NCBI RefSeq assembly: GCF_000287055.2
Contig: NZ_AJYQ02000137.1
Span: forward strand, 184,490 to 248,489
Source: Vibrio genomosp. F10 str. ZF-129
Lineage (GTDB): Bacteria; Pseudomonadota; Gammaproteobacteria; Enterobacterales; Vibrionaceae
Length of the DNA stretch: 64,000 nt
Direction of reading: 5' to 3'
Below the pieces are notes generated by a model. The model saw nothing but the letters and a program-made list of their open reading frames with translations. It searched no databases and was not told where the DNA came from. The stretch's first letter is position 1. Each line of letters starts with the position of its first letter. Positions 15,461-23,977 of this stretch are shown here, piece by piece. A program made the position numbers and the translations under genes.

Positions 15461-16195
15461 CTAAACATGAGTATCGGGATGCGGGACAAAAGGAACCCGC
15501 TTCAAGAACAATTTAAGAGCTTGCCAATAAATACCTGAGACGATTTTTAACGTCATCATAGGTATAGAACGAACTGTCTTTCCGATCTCTTTTGCACTGA
15601 ATTCGTGTTTCTTTAGCGCTAAAGTCGCATCAAAAACTTTGTCTTTCTTGTGGTTTTCGATATGAACCAATGTGTTCTTATTGGGCGGCGTTATTGTCCA
15701 GTGGTAATCCATATCCATATCCATAAAAGGTGAAACGTGAAAGTCTTTCTTAACCTTCGTTTCTGACGACATCTTTATTAAATAGTAGTGGCGTTTGTTC
15801 CATGGCGTGTTACTCACTTCTGCAAGTAAGTACTCGCACTCACCAGAGTCTGCATAGCAGAAGTAACAATTAATCGGGCTAAAGTACAAACCGACGCATC
15901 GAGCTTGTGCAAGTAATACCACTCTATTCCCTGCAGACCAGCTTCCACCTAACTGCTCTACCTTGTTACTTATACGTTGCTTGAGTTCCCCTGGTTCATT
16001 TTTTAAGTAATCTTTTTCATTGAAACGAATGGGGTTATACCACCGTTCACCAAACAACCAGCTCTTTTGGACTAAAGCGGGCAACTCATCAAGGTCGATA
16101 CTCAGCATATATAGCTGGTAGCTAAATTCGTGCTTCACCGCCCCTAAGCGGCGATGACGCACGTTCCCCCAATAGATACCGCTGTTCTGTGTCAT
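15461..16195 (-). CDS. DUF1365 domain protein
   Basis: The 244-residue protein has characteristic DUF1365 elements: IYWGNVRHRRL at the start, FSYQLYMLSIDLDELP, RFNEKDYL, FSPINCYFCY, VSNTPWNKRHYYLI, KDFHVSPFMDMDMDYHW and MTLKIVSGIYWQALKLFLKRVPFVPHP at the end. It starts with an ATG overlapping the end of the FAD oxidoreductase by four bases. DUF1365 proteins accompany FAD-dependent amine-oxidase-like enzymes and Cfa-type methylases throughout proteobacteria, implying a step in making unusual membrane lipids. No catalytic mechanism is established. Confidence 0.9.
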   Translation of the reverse strand: MTQNSGIYWGNVRHRRLGAVKHEFSYQLYMLSIDLDELPALVQKSWLFGERWYNPIRFNEKDYLKNEPGELKQRISNKVEQLGGSWSAGNRVVLLAQARCVGLYFSPINCYFCYADSGECEYLLAEVSNTPWNKRHYYLIKMSSETKVKKDFHVSPFMDMDMDYHWTITPPNKNTLVHIENHKKDKVFDATLALKKHEFSAKEIGKTVRSIPMMTLKIVSGIYWQALKLFLKRVPFVPHPDTHV

Positions 16196-17445
16196 AGTGT
16201 TTGGCCGAATCGTTGCGTAACGTCTAGCGCACTTTTAACGCCATCTTCATGAAAGCCGTTGTACCAGTATGCGCCAACGAAATGGAAACCATTCTGACCG
16301 CAGATGGTTGATCGTAGGTTTTGCGCTTTAACGCTTGATGCATCTAATACTGGGTGATGATAGACAAAACTTCGAATCACTTTCTCTGGGTTTATGGCTT
16401 CGGTTTGATTGAGGGTGACACAGAAAGTGTCGTCACTTTGAATGCCTTGTAAGATATTCATATTGTAAGTGACGCATGAAGGTCGAGATAAATCTCCATC
16501 AAGCATGTAATTCCAACTCGCCCAGGCCAGTTTTCGATCTGGAAGTAAGCGGGTATCGGTGTGCAGTACGACTTCATTTCGGCTATATGGAATACCAGAA
16601 AGTACCTTGGTTTCTTGCTCTGTAGGTTGTGCGAGTAGTTTTAATGCCTGGTCTGAGTGGCAAGCAAAGATGACATCATCAAAAGCGTGCGATTCACCGG
16701 TTTCCATTGTCACAACCGCCTGTCCATCGATACGACTGACGTGTTTGATGTCTGCATTAGTGATGATGGCCTTGCTTAATGTTGACTGAATCGCTTGAAC
16801 GTACTCTCGTGAACCACCAGGTACCACATACCACTGAGGTCGGTCGACGATATTCAGTAGCCCGTGGTGATAAAAGAACTGAATAAAGAATTTGAGTTCA
16901 AATTTTTCCATCTCTTCAAGGCTGGTCGACCAAATGGCTGCGCCCATCGGTAGAATGTAGTGCTGGCTGAAAAATGAAGAGAATCCGTTGTCTTTTAAGA
17001 ATTCACCTAACGAAGACTGGCTTTGTATATTATTTTCTCTAAACGCTTTTTTACACAGGTTGTTGAATTTAATAATTTCATAAATTAAACGCCAGAATTT
17101 TGGTTTCAGTATGTTGCTTCTTTGGGCAAACAGCGCATTAATTCCGTGGCCGTTGTATTCAAACTTGGTTTGTCGGTTATGAACACTGAAGCTCATTTCC
17201 GTCTTCTGCTGTTTTATCCCTAATTGTGTCAATAGCTCAATGAAGTTTGGGTAGGTTCTGTTGTTGAAGACGATAAACCCGGTATCAACGGTGTATTCTT
17301 TCCCTTGATGCTCAATATCTACCGTGGCGGTGTGTCCACCGACATAATCGTTTTTTTCGAAGACGGTGACATCGTTTTTTTTATCGAGTAAATAAGCACA
17401 GGTTAGGCCGGAAATTCCCGAGCCAATAATCGCTATCCTTTTCAT
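16192..17445 (-). CDS. FAD-dependent oxidoreductase (flavin amine oxidase family)
   Basis: The 417-residue protein begins with an FAD-binding motif, IAIIGSGISGLTCAYLL, then VFEKNDYVGGHTATVD. The C-terminal flavin-binding end has FVGAYWYNGFHEDGVKSALDV. No signal peptide. It sits between the SDR (two bases away) and DUF1365 (four-base overlap) in the ECF11 operon. Relatives beside Cfa-type methylases are thought to dehydrogenate or otherwise oxidise methylated acyl chains. Whether this one acts as such a desaturase is inference. The operon position makes a small-molecule amine substrate less likely. Confidence 0.85.
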   Translation of the reverse strand: MKRIAIIGSGISGLTCAYLLDKKNDVTVFEKNDYVGGHTATVDIEHQGKEYTVDTGFIVFNNRTYPNFIELLTQLGIKQQKTEMSFSVHNRQTKFEYNGHGINALFAQRSNILKPKFWRLIYEIIKFNNLCKKAFRENNIQSQSSLGEFLKDNGFSSFFSQHYILPMGAAIWSTSLEEMEKFELKFFIQFFYHHGLLNIVDRPQWYVVPGGSREYVQAIQSTLSKAIITNADIKHVSRIDGQAVVTMETGESHAFDDVIFACHSDQALKLLAQPTEQETKVLSGIPYSRNEVVLHTDTRLLPDRKLAWASWNYMLDGDLSRPSCVTYNMNILQGIQSDDTFCVTLNQTEAINPEKVIRSFVYHHPVLDASSVKAQNLRSTICGQNGFHFVGAYWYNGFHEDGVKSALDVTQRFGQTL

Positions 17446-17447
17446 AA

Positions 17448-18164
17448 TTATCCCATTTTAGTCGCAATTCGGTTCCAAAGTGATGAAGGTAAAAAGCGTA
17501 AACATTTCATCATAAATATAAACAGGGTGGGGAAGCTGATGTCAGCTTTCCCTTTCTCTATGCCATCGATAATCTTATGTGCAGCCTCTTGTGTTGAGAC
17601 GATCATCGGCATTGGGAATGTGTTTTTGTCGGTGAGTGGGGTTTTGACAAAACCAGGATGAACAACTGTAACATTGATATCGTGTTGGGCCAGGTGCGCA
17701 GACAACGTTTTGCCTAAGTAAGTCACGGCTGCTTTTGAGGATCCATAAGCTTCCGCTCTCGGCAATGGCAAAAGGCCAGCACTTGAACTCACGAGCACCA
17801 GTCGGCCTCCTGACTGAAGTGATTTGAGCCACGTTTGAAGCCCATATCCAATAGAAATGAGGTTGATATTGATGATCCGTTCGAATTTTTTCGCATCAAA
17901 GTTGAGAGGGTCATCAATATATTCGCAGTCACCAGCATTAAAAATAAGCAGATCTAATGCTCCCCATACGCCCTGGTCACTTGGGTAGTTATCATAATCG
18001 GTTAAATCGAAGCAAAGCGGCTGTATGTTGGGGTGTTGTTGATTGAGCACATTAAGCTTTTCTTGGCTTCTGCCACAGGCGATCACGTCATGTCCTGCCT
18101 GAGCGTAGTTCAGTGCGAGCTCTTTACCTATTCCTGAAGTCGCCCCCGTGATTAATATACGCAT
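17448..18164 (-). CDS. Short-chain dehydrogenase/reductase
   Basis: The 238-residue protein is a classical SDR. It has cofactor-binding ITGATSGIGKELA, the NAG motif IFNAGDCEY, a catalytic Ser in LVLVSSSAGLL and catalytic AYGSSKAAV (Y-x3-K). A C-terminal hydrophobic stretch (FPTLFIFMMKCLRFLPSSLW) may dock to membrane. Arg in CGRSQEKL after the second strand suggests NADP preference. It shares a base with the stop codon of the preceding NTF2-like gene. The substrate is unknown but is presumably linked to the lipid or redox chemistry of the operon. Confidence 0.88.
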   Translation of the reverse strand: MRILITGATSGIGKELALNYAQAGHDVIACGRSQEKLNVLNQQHPNIQPLCFDLTDYDNYPSDQGVWGALDLLIFNAGDCEYIDDPLNFDAKKFERIININLISIGYGLQTWLKSLQSGGRLVLVSSSAGLLPLPRAEAYGSSKAAVTYLGKTLSAHLAQHDINVTVVHPGFVKTPLTDKNTFPMPMIVSTQEAAHKIIDGIEKGKADISFPTLFIFMMKCLRFLPSSLWNRIATKMG

Positions 18165-18595
18165 TATTTTCCCGCCCTATGTTTTAACTTTTTCACCACC
18201 GGACCCAACAGGGGTACATGTTCATAAATCATCGCACCAACGTCTAAGTAGTCTCGGTGAAAAGTCACCACATCGTTGTCTGATTTTAAGTGAGAGTGTC
18301 CCTGGACTGATATAGGTTCTTGTTTATTTAAGCTTTTGTGGCGAAATGTCATGGTCCAATATACAGCGGCTTCAGATTCAGACTCAAAGGCATGCTTGAT
18401 GTGAAATTCACAACTGATGATATTGGTGTAGCTTCGATCGAAACTGGCTATCAGGTCTTGCACACCTTCAACTTTGTGGAGAGGGTCAATAAAAACCACG
18501 TTCGGGTGATAGATACTCGCAAGGGTTGAAAGGTTGTCGGTTCCTAACTCACGGTATACATCGATGAATTTTTGTAACCATAATGAGCGCTGCAT
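18164..18595 (-). CDS. NTF2-like (SnoaL-type) small protein
   Basis: The 143-residue protein has the cone-shaped NTF2 fold pattern: FIDVYRELGTDNLSTLASIYHPNVVFIDPLH, then KVEGVQDLIASFDRSY, then alternating strands AAVYWTMTFRHK and VQGHSHLKSDNDVVTFHRDYLD. Asp/His residues line the expected pocket. These small proteins bind or isomerise hydrophobic ligands. It lies between phrB (43-base gap) and the SDR. Homologues are usual members of ECF11/photolyase operons. Specific activity unknown. Confidence 0.8.
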   Translation of the reverse strand: MQRSLWLQKFIDVYRELGTDNLSTLASIYHPNVVFIDPLHKVEGVQDLIASFDRSYTNIISCEFHIKHAFESESEAAVYWTMTFRHKSLNKQEPISVQGHSHLKSDNDVVTFHRDYLDVGAMIYEHVPLLGPVVKKLKHRAGK

Positions 18596-18637
18596 ACTGT
18601 CTGCCTTACTGTAGTTTACCGCCAGACATTGAAGAAT

Positions 18638-20062
18638 TTAGCCTGTCAGCAAATGATGTTGTTTGAAAAAATCGAGTGCCCTTTGTCTCGCATCTTTGTG
18701 GTCAACAATTGGAGAGCAATATGTATCTCGAATGCCATTAACTTCCAAATATTGATGAGGGAAATGAATGTCTTTGTTGGGAATATTGTTCAATTCTGGT
18801 AGATACTTACGAATAAAATCGCCATTTGGATCAAACTTTTTACTCTGCGTGATGGGATTAAAAATTCTAAAGTAGGGTTGAGCATCGCAGCCTGTGCTCG
18901 CAGCCCACTGCCAGCCGCCGTTATTAGCGCTGAGGTCACCATCAATTAATTTAGACATGAAATATTTTTCGCCCTGTCTCCAATCGATCAACAAGTGTTT
19001 GGTTAAAAAACTGGCCACGACCATTCTTAAACGATTGTGCATCCAGCCAGTGGTGTTTAACTGTTTCATCGCCGCATCCACCAAAGGGTAGCCTGTTCTG
19101 CCTTCACACCAGGCTAAAAAGAGCGAGTGGTTGGGTTGCCACACCATGCCCTTGTATTTGTCCTGGAAGCTTTCGCCTTTTGCTAGGTTGGGAAAGTGAA
19201 ACAACAGATGTTTATAAAAATCACGCCAAATCAGTTCATTGAGCCAACTGAAAGCGGGTAAGTTGGTATCGTGAACAATATCCGGTTGATGTTGAATCAG
19301 TTGAATGGCGAGCCATCGTGGGCTAATGGCCCCAATTGCGAGATAAGGAGACAGGCCTGAGGTCCCTTTTATTCCGGGGTAGTCGCGGTTCTGTTGGTAA
19401 TCGTTCAGCTTAGTCTCGAAAAATCGTGGTATCACAGACTGCATTACTGCATCACTCAGGGGCCAGCGGGATGAGTCTACCTTAGGGTAATCAAGAACAA
19501 TGACACGACTTGTTTGGGTTGATGCTAATTCAGGATCCAACTGGTGAGTCGATGACTGAGGTATCTCATTGAAACCAATGCCTGTGAGTTGCACGCGCTT
19601 GAGCCATGCGTTCTTAAACGGGGTAAACACTTTGAACATGGTCTCTTGCTTATTGAGTACCGTGCCTACAGGTAAAATGGTATCGCAATGGAAGATTTTT
19701 AATTCAATATGTGGGTGTTTGAAACTTTGGTCTCGTTCAAGTTCATTGATCTCTGGCTCACTATTTGCGCACACAGCATCAATACCCTGTTCTTCACAAT
19801 ATGAAGTGAGAACGTCAATTTGCGAACGGTAATCGGTAGAGGGTAGGTGTATAAGCTGTATCCCTAGCTTTGCTAAAGGCTCGGCTAGGGCGCAGAGATG
19901 TCTTTCAATAAAGTCAGCTTGTATCGGGGCTAAGTTATGCTGTTCCCATTGCAATGGAGTGGAGATATAAACAGCGGTTTTGGCCCCTAGTTTTATGGCT
20001 TCGCAAAGAGCAGGGTTATCATGAATACGTAGGTCTCTTCGGATCCAAAGTAATGCGCTCAA
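18638..20062 (-). CDS. phrB: Deoxyribodipyrimidine photolyase (class I)
   Basis: The 474-residue protein matches E. coli PhrB in length. The N-terminal antenna-binding Rossmann domain starts LLWIRRDLRIHDNPAL. The FAD/DNA-binding domain shows GTSGLSPYLAIGAIS, WLNELIWRDFYKHLL, NTTGWMHNRLRMVVASFL and NNGGWQWAASTGCDAQPYFR, all hallmark segments of CPD photolyase. It uses blue light to reverse UV-made pyrimidine dimers. The start overlaps the stop of the upstream ybgA-like gene by four bases. Control by the adjacent ECF11 sigma factor would tie repair to light-generated singlet oxygen. Confidence 0.95.
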   Translation of the reverse strand: MSALLWIRRDLRIHDNPALCEAIKLGAKTAVYISTPLQWEQHNLAPIQADFIERHLCALAEPLAKLGIQLIHLPSTDYRSQIDVLTSYCEEQGIDAVCANSEPEINELERDQSFKHPHIELKIFHCDTILPVGTVLNKQETMFKVFTPFKNAWLKRVQLTGIGFNEIPQSSTHQLDPELASTQTSRVIVLDYPKVDSSRWPLSDAVMQSVIPRFFETKLNDYQQNRDYPGIKGTSGLSPYLAIGAISPRWLAIQLIQHQPDIVHDTNLPAFSWLNELIWRDFYKHLLFHFPNLAKGESFQDKYKGMVWQPNHSLFLAWCEGRTGYPLVDAAMKQLNTTGWMHNRLRMVVASFLTKHLLIDWRQGEKYFMSKLIDGDLSANNGGWQWAASTGCDAQPYFRIFNPITQSKKFDPNGDFIRKYLPELNNIPNKDIHFPHQYLEVNGIRDTYCSPIVDHKDARQRALDFFKQHHLLTG

Positions 20063-21003
20063 TACCCATACCTCAAGCGGAGTTCTTTAGGGTGTGGATC
20101 CAAATACACTTGACTTGCCAGATACTCATTCGGGTACTCGAGCAAATAGTGTTTTATCAAGGTGACCGGCACCAGTAACGGTGTTAAGCCCTGGCGATAA
20201 GCTTCGATTTCATCACTGAGTTCTTTGCGTTTTTCTTTGTTCAGTTGTTTCTTAAAGTACCCTTGTAAGTGCTGTAACGTGTTGGCGTGGCTCTTGCGGG
20301 TGGCTTTAATGGTCAATGCTTCCATTAGCATGGCAATGTATTGGTTTGCGACCGTTTCGATAGGATCTTGCGGATCAGCCAGAAGGCGCCCGAGTGCTTT
20401 ATAGCTTTCAATGTTGTGACTCATCAGTAAATATTTGTGATTACTGTGGAATGTGATGAGTTTGTGGAGCGTTATTTTGCTTTCTTTCAGATCTAACCAT
20501 TTTTGATAGGTGAAAATGCGCGTAATAAAGTTTTCGCGAATCACAGGATCGTTCAACCGCCCGTTCTCTTCACAAGGCAATAATGGGTTATTTTCCATTA
20601 TTTGCTTAGAAAACAGACCGACGCCTGTCATCTCTGAGCCTTTACCATCTTCTTGATAAACTTTGACTCTTTCCATGCCACAGCTTGGACTTTTGGCACA
20701 AAAGATAAACCCAGACAAATCCTGGGATTGCTTAGCGTGTGCGATACCAAATTCAGTTAACGCTTCGGTGACATCACTTGTACCGTCAGGTCTTGAAACG
20801 GTAATGACGTCGCCTTTGGAAATTTGTCTTATCGTAGGACGAGGGATGGGCAACCCGACGGCGACTTCAGGGCAAACGGGCTTAAAATCTGCGAATTCAC
20901 TGAGTTCTTCCATGCAGAAGTAAGAGCGTTTGTGGCTTTTGTCGTAACGAACTTCTTGTCCTGTTACGCAAGCACTAATGCCTATTTGTAATTTTTTCAT
21001 CAT
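20059..21003 (-). CDS. YbgA-like protein with DUF523 and DUF1722 domains
   Basis: The 314-residue protein has two domains. DUF523 (about 1-155) starts IGISACVTGQEVRYDKSHKRS and has SPSCGMERVKVY, with conserved Cys residues. DUF1722 (about 185-310) is helical with TFHSNHKYLLMSHN, HANTLQHLQGYFKKQLN and YLASQVYLDPHPKELRLRYGY. Stand-alone YbgA sits next to phrB in enterobacteria, as here. A link to photolyase repair or light response is supported by this recurring context, but the biochemical role is unknown. Confidence 0.9.
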   Translation of the reverse strand: MMKKLQIGISACVTGQEVRYDKSHKRSYFCMEELSEFADFKPVCPEVAVGLPIPRPTIRQISKGDVITVSRPDGTSDVTEALTEFGIAHAKQSQDLSGFIFCAKSPSCGMERVKVYQEDGKGSEMTGVGLFSKQIMENNPLLPCEENGRLNDPVIRENFITRIFTYQKWLDLKESKITLHKLITFHSNHKYLLMSHNIESYKALGRLLADPQDPIETVANQYIAMLMEALTIKATRKSHANTLQHLQGYFKKQLNKEKRKELSDEIEAYRQGLTPLLVPVTLIKHYLLEYPNEYLASQVYLDPHPKELRLRYGY

Positions 21004-21015
21004 ACTGTCCTTGAA

Positions 21016-21043
21016 AAGCGCCTTTGATAAAAGTGTGGCGCTT
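21016..21043 (-). other. Intercistronic hairpin between chrR and the ybgA-like gene
   Basis: AAGCGCC (21016-21022) pairs with GGCGCTT (21037-21043). There is no T tract in the direction of transcription, so it may be an mRNA processing or stability element separating the regulatory genes from the effector genes. Confidence 0.35.
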
Positions 21044-21044
21044 A

Positions 21045-21779
21045 CTAGTAAATGAGCTTCCCTAATGGGTTAAAGAGTTGACTTACCCCTTGGGTGAAAT
21101 GTAACGAATCACTCGATACAGTTAAGCACACGCAGCCATCTTGTGTAGTGGGTGTGTGAGTGTTTTTTGCATCTAACCAGATGAAGTCCCCCGCATGGTA
21201 GGTGTCCATTTCATCTTTAAAGCTACCTTGGAGTAACAGGGTTATTTCAAAGCCTCTGTGCGTATGAGAAGGAACATGTCCACCTTTATCGATATGTAAT
21301 AGGCTTGTTCTTCGTTTTTCATCATCAAGGTTTAATCGAGCCCTGGATATCTTGCCAAGTCCTTGCCATTCATTCAAAGAAAGAGAGCGAATGGCGTTCG
21401 GTAATGAGACTCGTGTCCCAGACACCTCTATTTCAGTCACTGTTATTGGCATTGACATCGGTTGAGCTTGCGGAGTATCGGTGATGCTTTGAATTAAATC
21501 GATCGCTGACGTTTGTTGCTCAGGAAGATACTCATCCTCAAATCGACTGTTTTCAAACTGGGCACCTTTTCGCAGATCAACTTGTGTCTGTTCACCTTCT
21601 AGCCATGGGTCGCTCACGCCAAAAGCACACATGGCGGCGTTTTCGGTAAGTTTTGCGACTTTTTCTTGGCATTCATGGCACATTTCAACATGGCTAGAAA
21701 CGATAACAGCAACAGAAGCCACCATTTTCCCCGATACAAACTCTTCTAACAGAGCGTCACTTGGGTGGTATTTAATCAT
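21045..21779 (-). CDS. chrR: ChrR-type anti-sigma factor (zinc domain plus cupin)
   Basis: The 244-residue protein has an N-terminal zinc-binding anti-sigma domain with the H-x3-C-x2-C motif in SSHVEMCHECQEKV (about residues 30-40). The C-terminal cupin has THRGFEITLLLQGSF and GDFIWLDAKNTHTP as metal-ligand positions. By analogy with Rhodobacter ChrR, it holds the ECF sigma factor inactive and releases it when singlet oxygen or organic peroxides hit the cupin. It overlaps the sigma gene by eight bases, the usual sigma/anti-sigma coupling. Confidence 0.92.
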   Translation of the reverse strand: MIKYHPSDALLEEFVSGKMVASVAVIVSSHVEMCHECQEKVAKLTENAAMCAFGVSDPWLEGEQTQVDLRKGAQFENSRFEDEYLPEQQTSAIDLIQSITDTPQAQPMSMPITVTEIEVSGTRVSLPNAIRSLSLNEWQGLGKISRARLNLDDEKRRTSLLHIDKGGHVPSHTHRGFEITLLLQGSFKDEMDTYHAGDFIWLDAKNTHTPTTQDGCVCLTVSSDSLHFTQGVSQLFNPLGKLIY

Positions 21780-22407
21780 AATGTTGATCTCCCATCTTCT
21801 GTCTGATTTTTTCTAGCGCAAGTCGCAAACGTGACTTTATGGTACCAATGGGTACTCCTAACTGCTGCGCTAATTGTTCTTGTGATAATTCTTGAAAGTA
21901 AACCGCTTTGAGTACGACTCTCTGAGCATCAGGTAATTCATCAACGAGTCTTTGAATGCGTTTGTCCATCAAGTGGTCAGCAAAAGGCGGTGATTCAACC
22001 TCTCTCTCACTAGACTCTTGCTCCAACGGCCAGATATCATCGCCCAAGTTTTGAGCCGCGTTGTTTTTATTTTTTCTGAGCTGGTCAAAGGAAGCATTTC
22101 TCATGACGGTGTAAACCCAAGTTGTGGCAGCGCCTTTGGATTTATCGTATAGGTGTGCTTTTTTCCACACATTGGTCATGGTGTCTTGTACGAGTTCGTT
22201 GGCTTGTTGTTCATCTCTATATTGCTTTATTCCAAAACGTTTTATTTTTGGCGCAAAGAATTCGAATAACTGAGTAAAAGCCTCTTTATCTTGGTTTTGA
22301 GCGACCGAAGCTAGGTGCAATGACAAATCTTCGTGGGCTGCTGAACTAGGCTTAGTAATTGGGTTTCCTCCCTGTTTATGTTCGGAACTCCCTTCAATAC
22401 GATGCAT
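21772..22407 (-). CDS. ECF11-type RNA polymerase sigma factor (RpoE/ChrR system)
   Basis: The 211-residue protein has region 2 in AFTQLFEFFAPKIKRFGIKQYRD and ELVQDTMTNVWKKAHLYD. Region 4 is in LPDAQRVVLKAVYFQELSQEQLAQQLGVPIGTIKSRLRLALEKIR. It has an N-terminal extension of about 35 polar residues. Pairing with a ChrR-type zinc/cupin anti-sigma and a photolyase/Cfa operon places it in the singlet-oxygen response group. It lies 39 bases behind the LON-domain gene and probably drives the whole downstream operon, including itself. Confidence 0.92.
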   Translation of the reverse strand: MHRIEGSSEHKQGGNPITKPSSAAHEDLSLHLASVAQNQDKEAFTQLFEFFAPKIKRFGIKQYRDEQQANELVQDTMTNVWKKAHLYDKSKGAATTWVYTVMRNASFDQLRKNKNNAAQNLGDDIWPLEQESSEREVESPPFADHLMDKRIQRLVDELPDAQRVVLKAVYFQELSQEQLAQQLGVPIGTIKSRLRLALEKIRQKMGDQHYD

Positions 22408-22446
22408 TAGAAATCACCCTTACTTAATTATTTAAAACACACTACG

Positions 22447-23103
22447 TTAGGATGAAGTGATAGGATCACTTTTCTTTTGATTTTTTTCACACATTGAACT
22501 TAGGAGTTCTTTTAGTTGTGCGAAGCTAATATCTTGAATAAACATTTCTTTCTCTTCCAAAGAGAGAGGAATGATTTCAAGCAAACGAGCACACACCCAT
22601 TTAGAGTAGCGTAAGTAACGGGTTTGATATAGGGCAGAGAACTCATTGTGGGTGTCAAAGACACTTTTCAATGTGTCCGATAGCCCAACAACATCGTCAT
22701 CCTCAATCGATGTTGTGTCTTGATCTGATGACCAGTGCGCTAGTGGTTCAGATTCGGCGATCACAAGGCCATCTCTCTGTGTATCAATATTGACGAACTT
22801 CACCATACTTTCCGCCAAAACATCGATGGTTAAGACCCCATCTTCTCCCATGTCAAAGTTGACGATTTTCACATGGGTTCCCCAATCAGCGACTGAAAAT
22901 GGATTGTCTTTTTTAAAAAAGCCGATAATAAAACCATCATTCTGAGTGGCTTGGGACACCATTTTTAAATATTTGGGTTCGAAAATTCTTAGCCGTTGCA
23001 TCCCGCCACTGAGAAGAAAAATAGGAAGTGGAAAAACCGGTAGCCAACGTGTGCTTGTGTTATCTAATTTTGTGCCTTGTTGGGCTAAACATGAATCGCT
23101 CAT
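22447..23103 (-). CDS. LON substrate-binding-domain protein, first gene of the ECF11 operon
   Basis: The 218-residue protein consists of the N-terminal domain of Lon protease alone: LPVFPLPIFLLSGGMQRLRIFEPKYLKMV, then FIIGFFKKD and the beta-barrel strand VLTIDVLAESMVKF, followed by a helical bundle ending LPLSLEEKEMFIQDIS-like sequence. No ATPase or protease domain is present. Stand-alone LON domains probably bind unfolded or oxidised proteins as adaptors. Its place ahead of the sigma/anti-sigma pair suggests induction by, or a role in tuning, the same stress response. The regulatory role is inference. Confidence 0.85.
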   Translation of the reverse strand: MSDSCLAQQGTKLDNTSTRWLPVFPLPIFLLSGGMQRLRIFEPKYLKMVSQATQNDGFIIGFFKKDNPFSVADWGTHVKIVNFDMGEDGVLTIDVLAESMVKFVNIDTQRDGLVIAESEPLAHWSSDQDTTSIEDDDVVGLSDTLKSVFDTHNEFSALYQTRYLRYSKWVCARLLEIIPLSLEEKEMFIQDISFAQLKELLSSMCEKNQKKSDPITSS

Positions 23104-23145
23104 GACGTTTCTCCGCCTCCGTATCAGTCATTTTTACTTATGCTG

Positions 23146-23175
23146 ATACTACGTCGCTGAGGTGGTGATCGATCA
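23146..23175 (-). promoter_or_regulatory. Candidate ECF11-type promoter before the LON-domain gene
   Basis: On the minus strand TGATCG (23175-23170) is followed after 18 bases by TAGTAT (23151-23146), about 43 bases before the start codon. The TGATC element resembles the -35 recognised by RpoE/ChrR-type sigma factors. The -10 match is weaker. Confidence 0.35.
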
Positions 23176-23314
23176 TATTTGTTTCTAGATATTACCTATT
23201 TACCGCCACTCGAATGGTGCGAACCTTTAGGCTGCTGGATGAATCTTTCCGTGCAATAACGTTCAATACTCTTGCCGGTTTATGGTTTATTTTCTCAGTC
23301 AAAGGAGAGTAATC

Positions 23315-23908
23315 ATGAACAGTGTATTTTTTGCCATGGTGGTGTTTGCATTCGTCGGCTCTGTGACCCCAGGTCCCGTCAACTTACTGGCAACGAGCAC
23401 CGCCATAAATCGGGGTGTAGAAGATGCGCTCAAACATGTTGCGGGGGCTTCCATTGCCTATGCGTTTGTTGTTTTTGTGTCTGGTAGTGTGATGCAATCA
23501 ATTGTGATTCTATTGCCTCAACTCGAAGTAATGATGAAGCTATCTGGCAGCGTATTTTTAGTCTATTTGGCGGTAAAGATTTATACAGCACCAACAGACA
23601 ATATGAAGATTGAATCCCCTAGTTTGATGATCTGGTGGTCGGGCGCGTTGACCCAAATTCTAAACCCTAAGGCGTGGTTGGTTGCGATGTCAGGCGTGAG
23701 TTTGTATGTGATTGGTCAAGACAATGCGCAACTTTCTTTGTTTTTGTTTACCAGTGTTTCCTTGTTTGCCTGTTTTATTGGCGTGGGTATTTGGGCGGTT
23801 ATTGGACGAGTTCTAGCCAAAAAACTTGAAAATCCCACCAAACAACGTCAGTTTAATAGGGTAATGGCCGTCTTGCTGGCCGTTTCCGTCGCTATGATTT
23901 GGTTATAG
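23315..23908 (+). CDS. LysE-family amino-acid exporter
   Basis: The 197-residue protein begins at the ATG at 23315, set by the strong site AAAGGAGAG; an upstream in-frame ATG lacks one. It has the family signature VGSVTPGPVNLLATSTAINRG near the N-terminus and about six membrane helices. LysE/RhtB proteins export amino acids or homoserine-lactone-like compounds across the inner membrane. The next gene, an AraC regulator in the same direction, is likely its controller, a common pairing. Confidence 0.9.
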   Translation: MNSVFFAMVVFAFVGSVTPGPVNLLATSTAINRGVEDALKHVAGASIAYAFVVFVSGSVMQSIVILLPQLEVMMKLSGSVFLVYLAVKIYTAPTDNMKIESPSLMIWWSGALTQILNPKAWLVAMSGVSLYVIGQDNAQLSLFLFTSVSLFACFIGVGIWAVIGRVLAKKLENPTKQRQFNRVMAVLLAVSVAMIWL

Positions 23909-23977
23909 TGTTTTGCCGTTAGAGCTAAACTTGAGAGATCAGACCGTTTAGATAAATATAGTTGATAGGGATTGATC

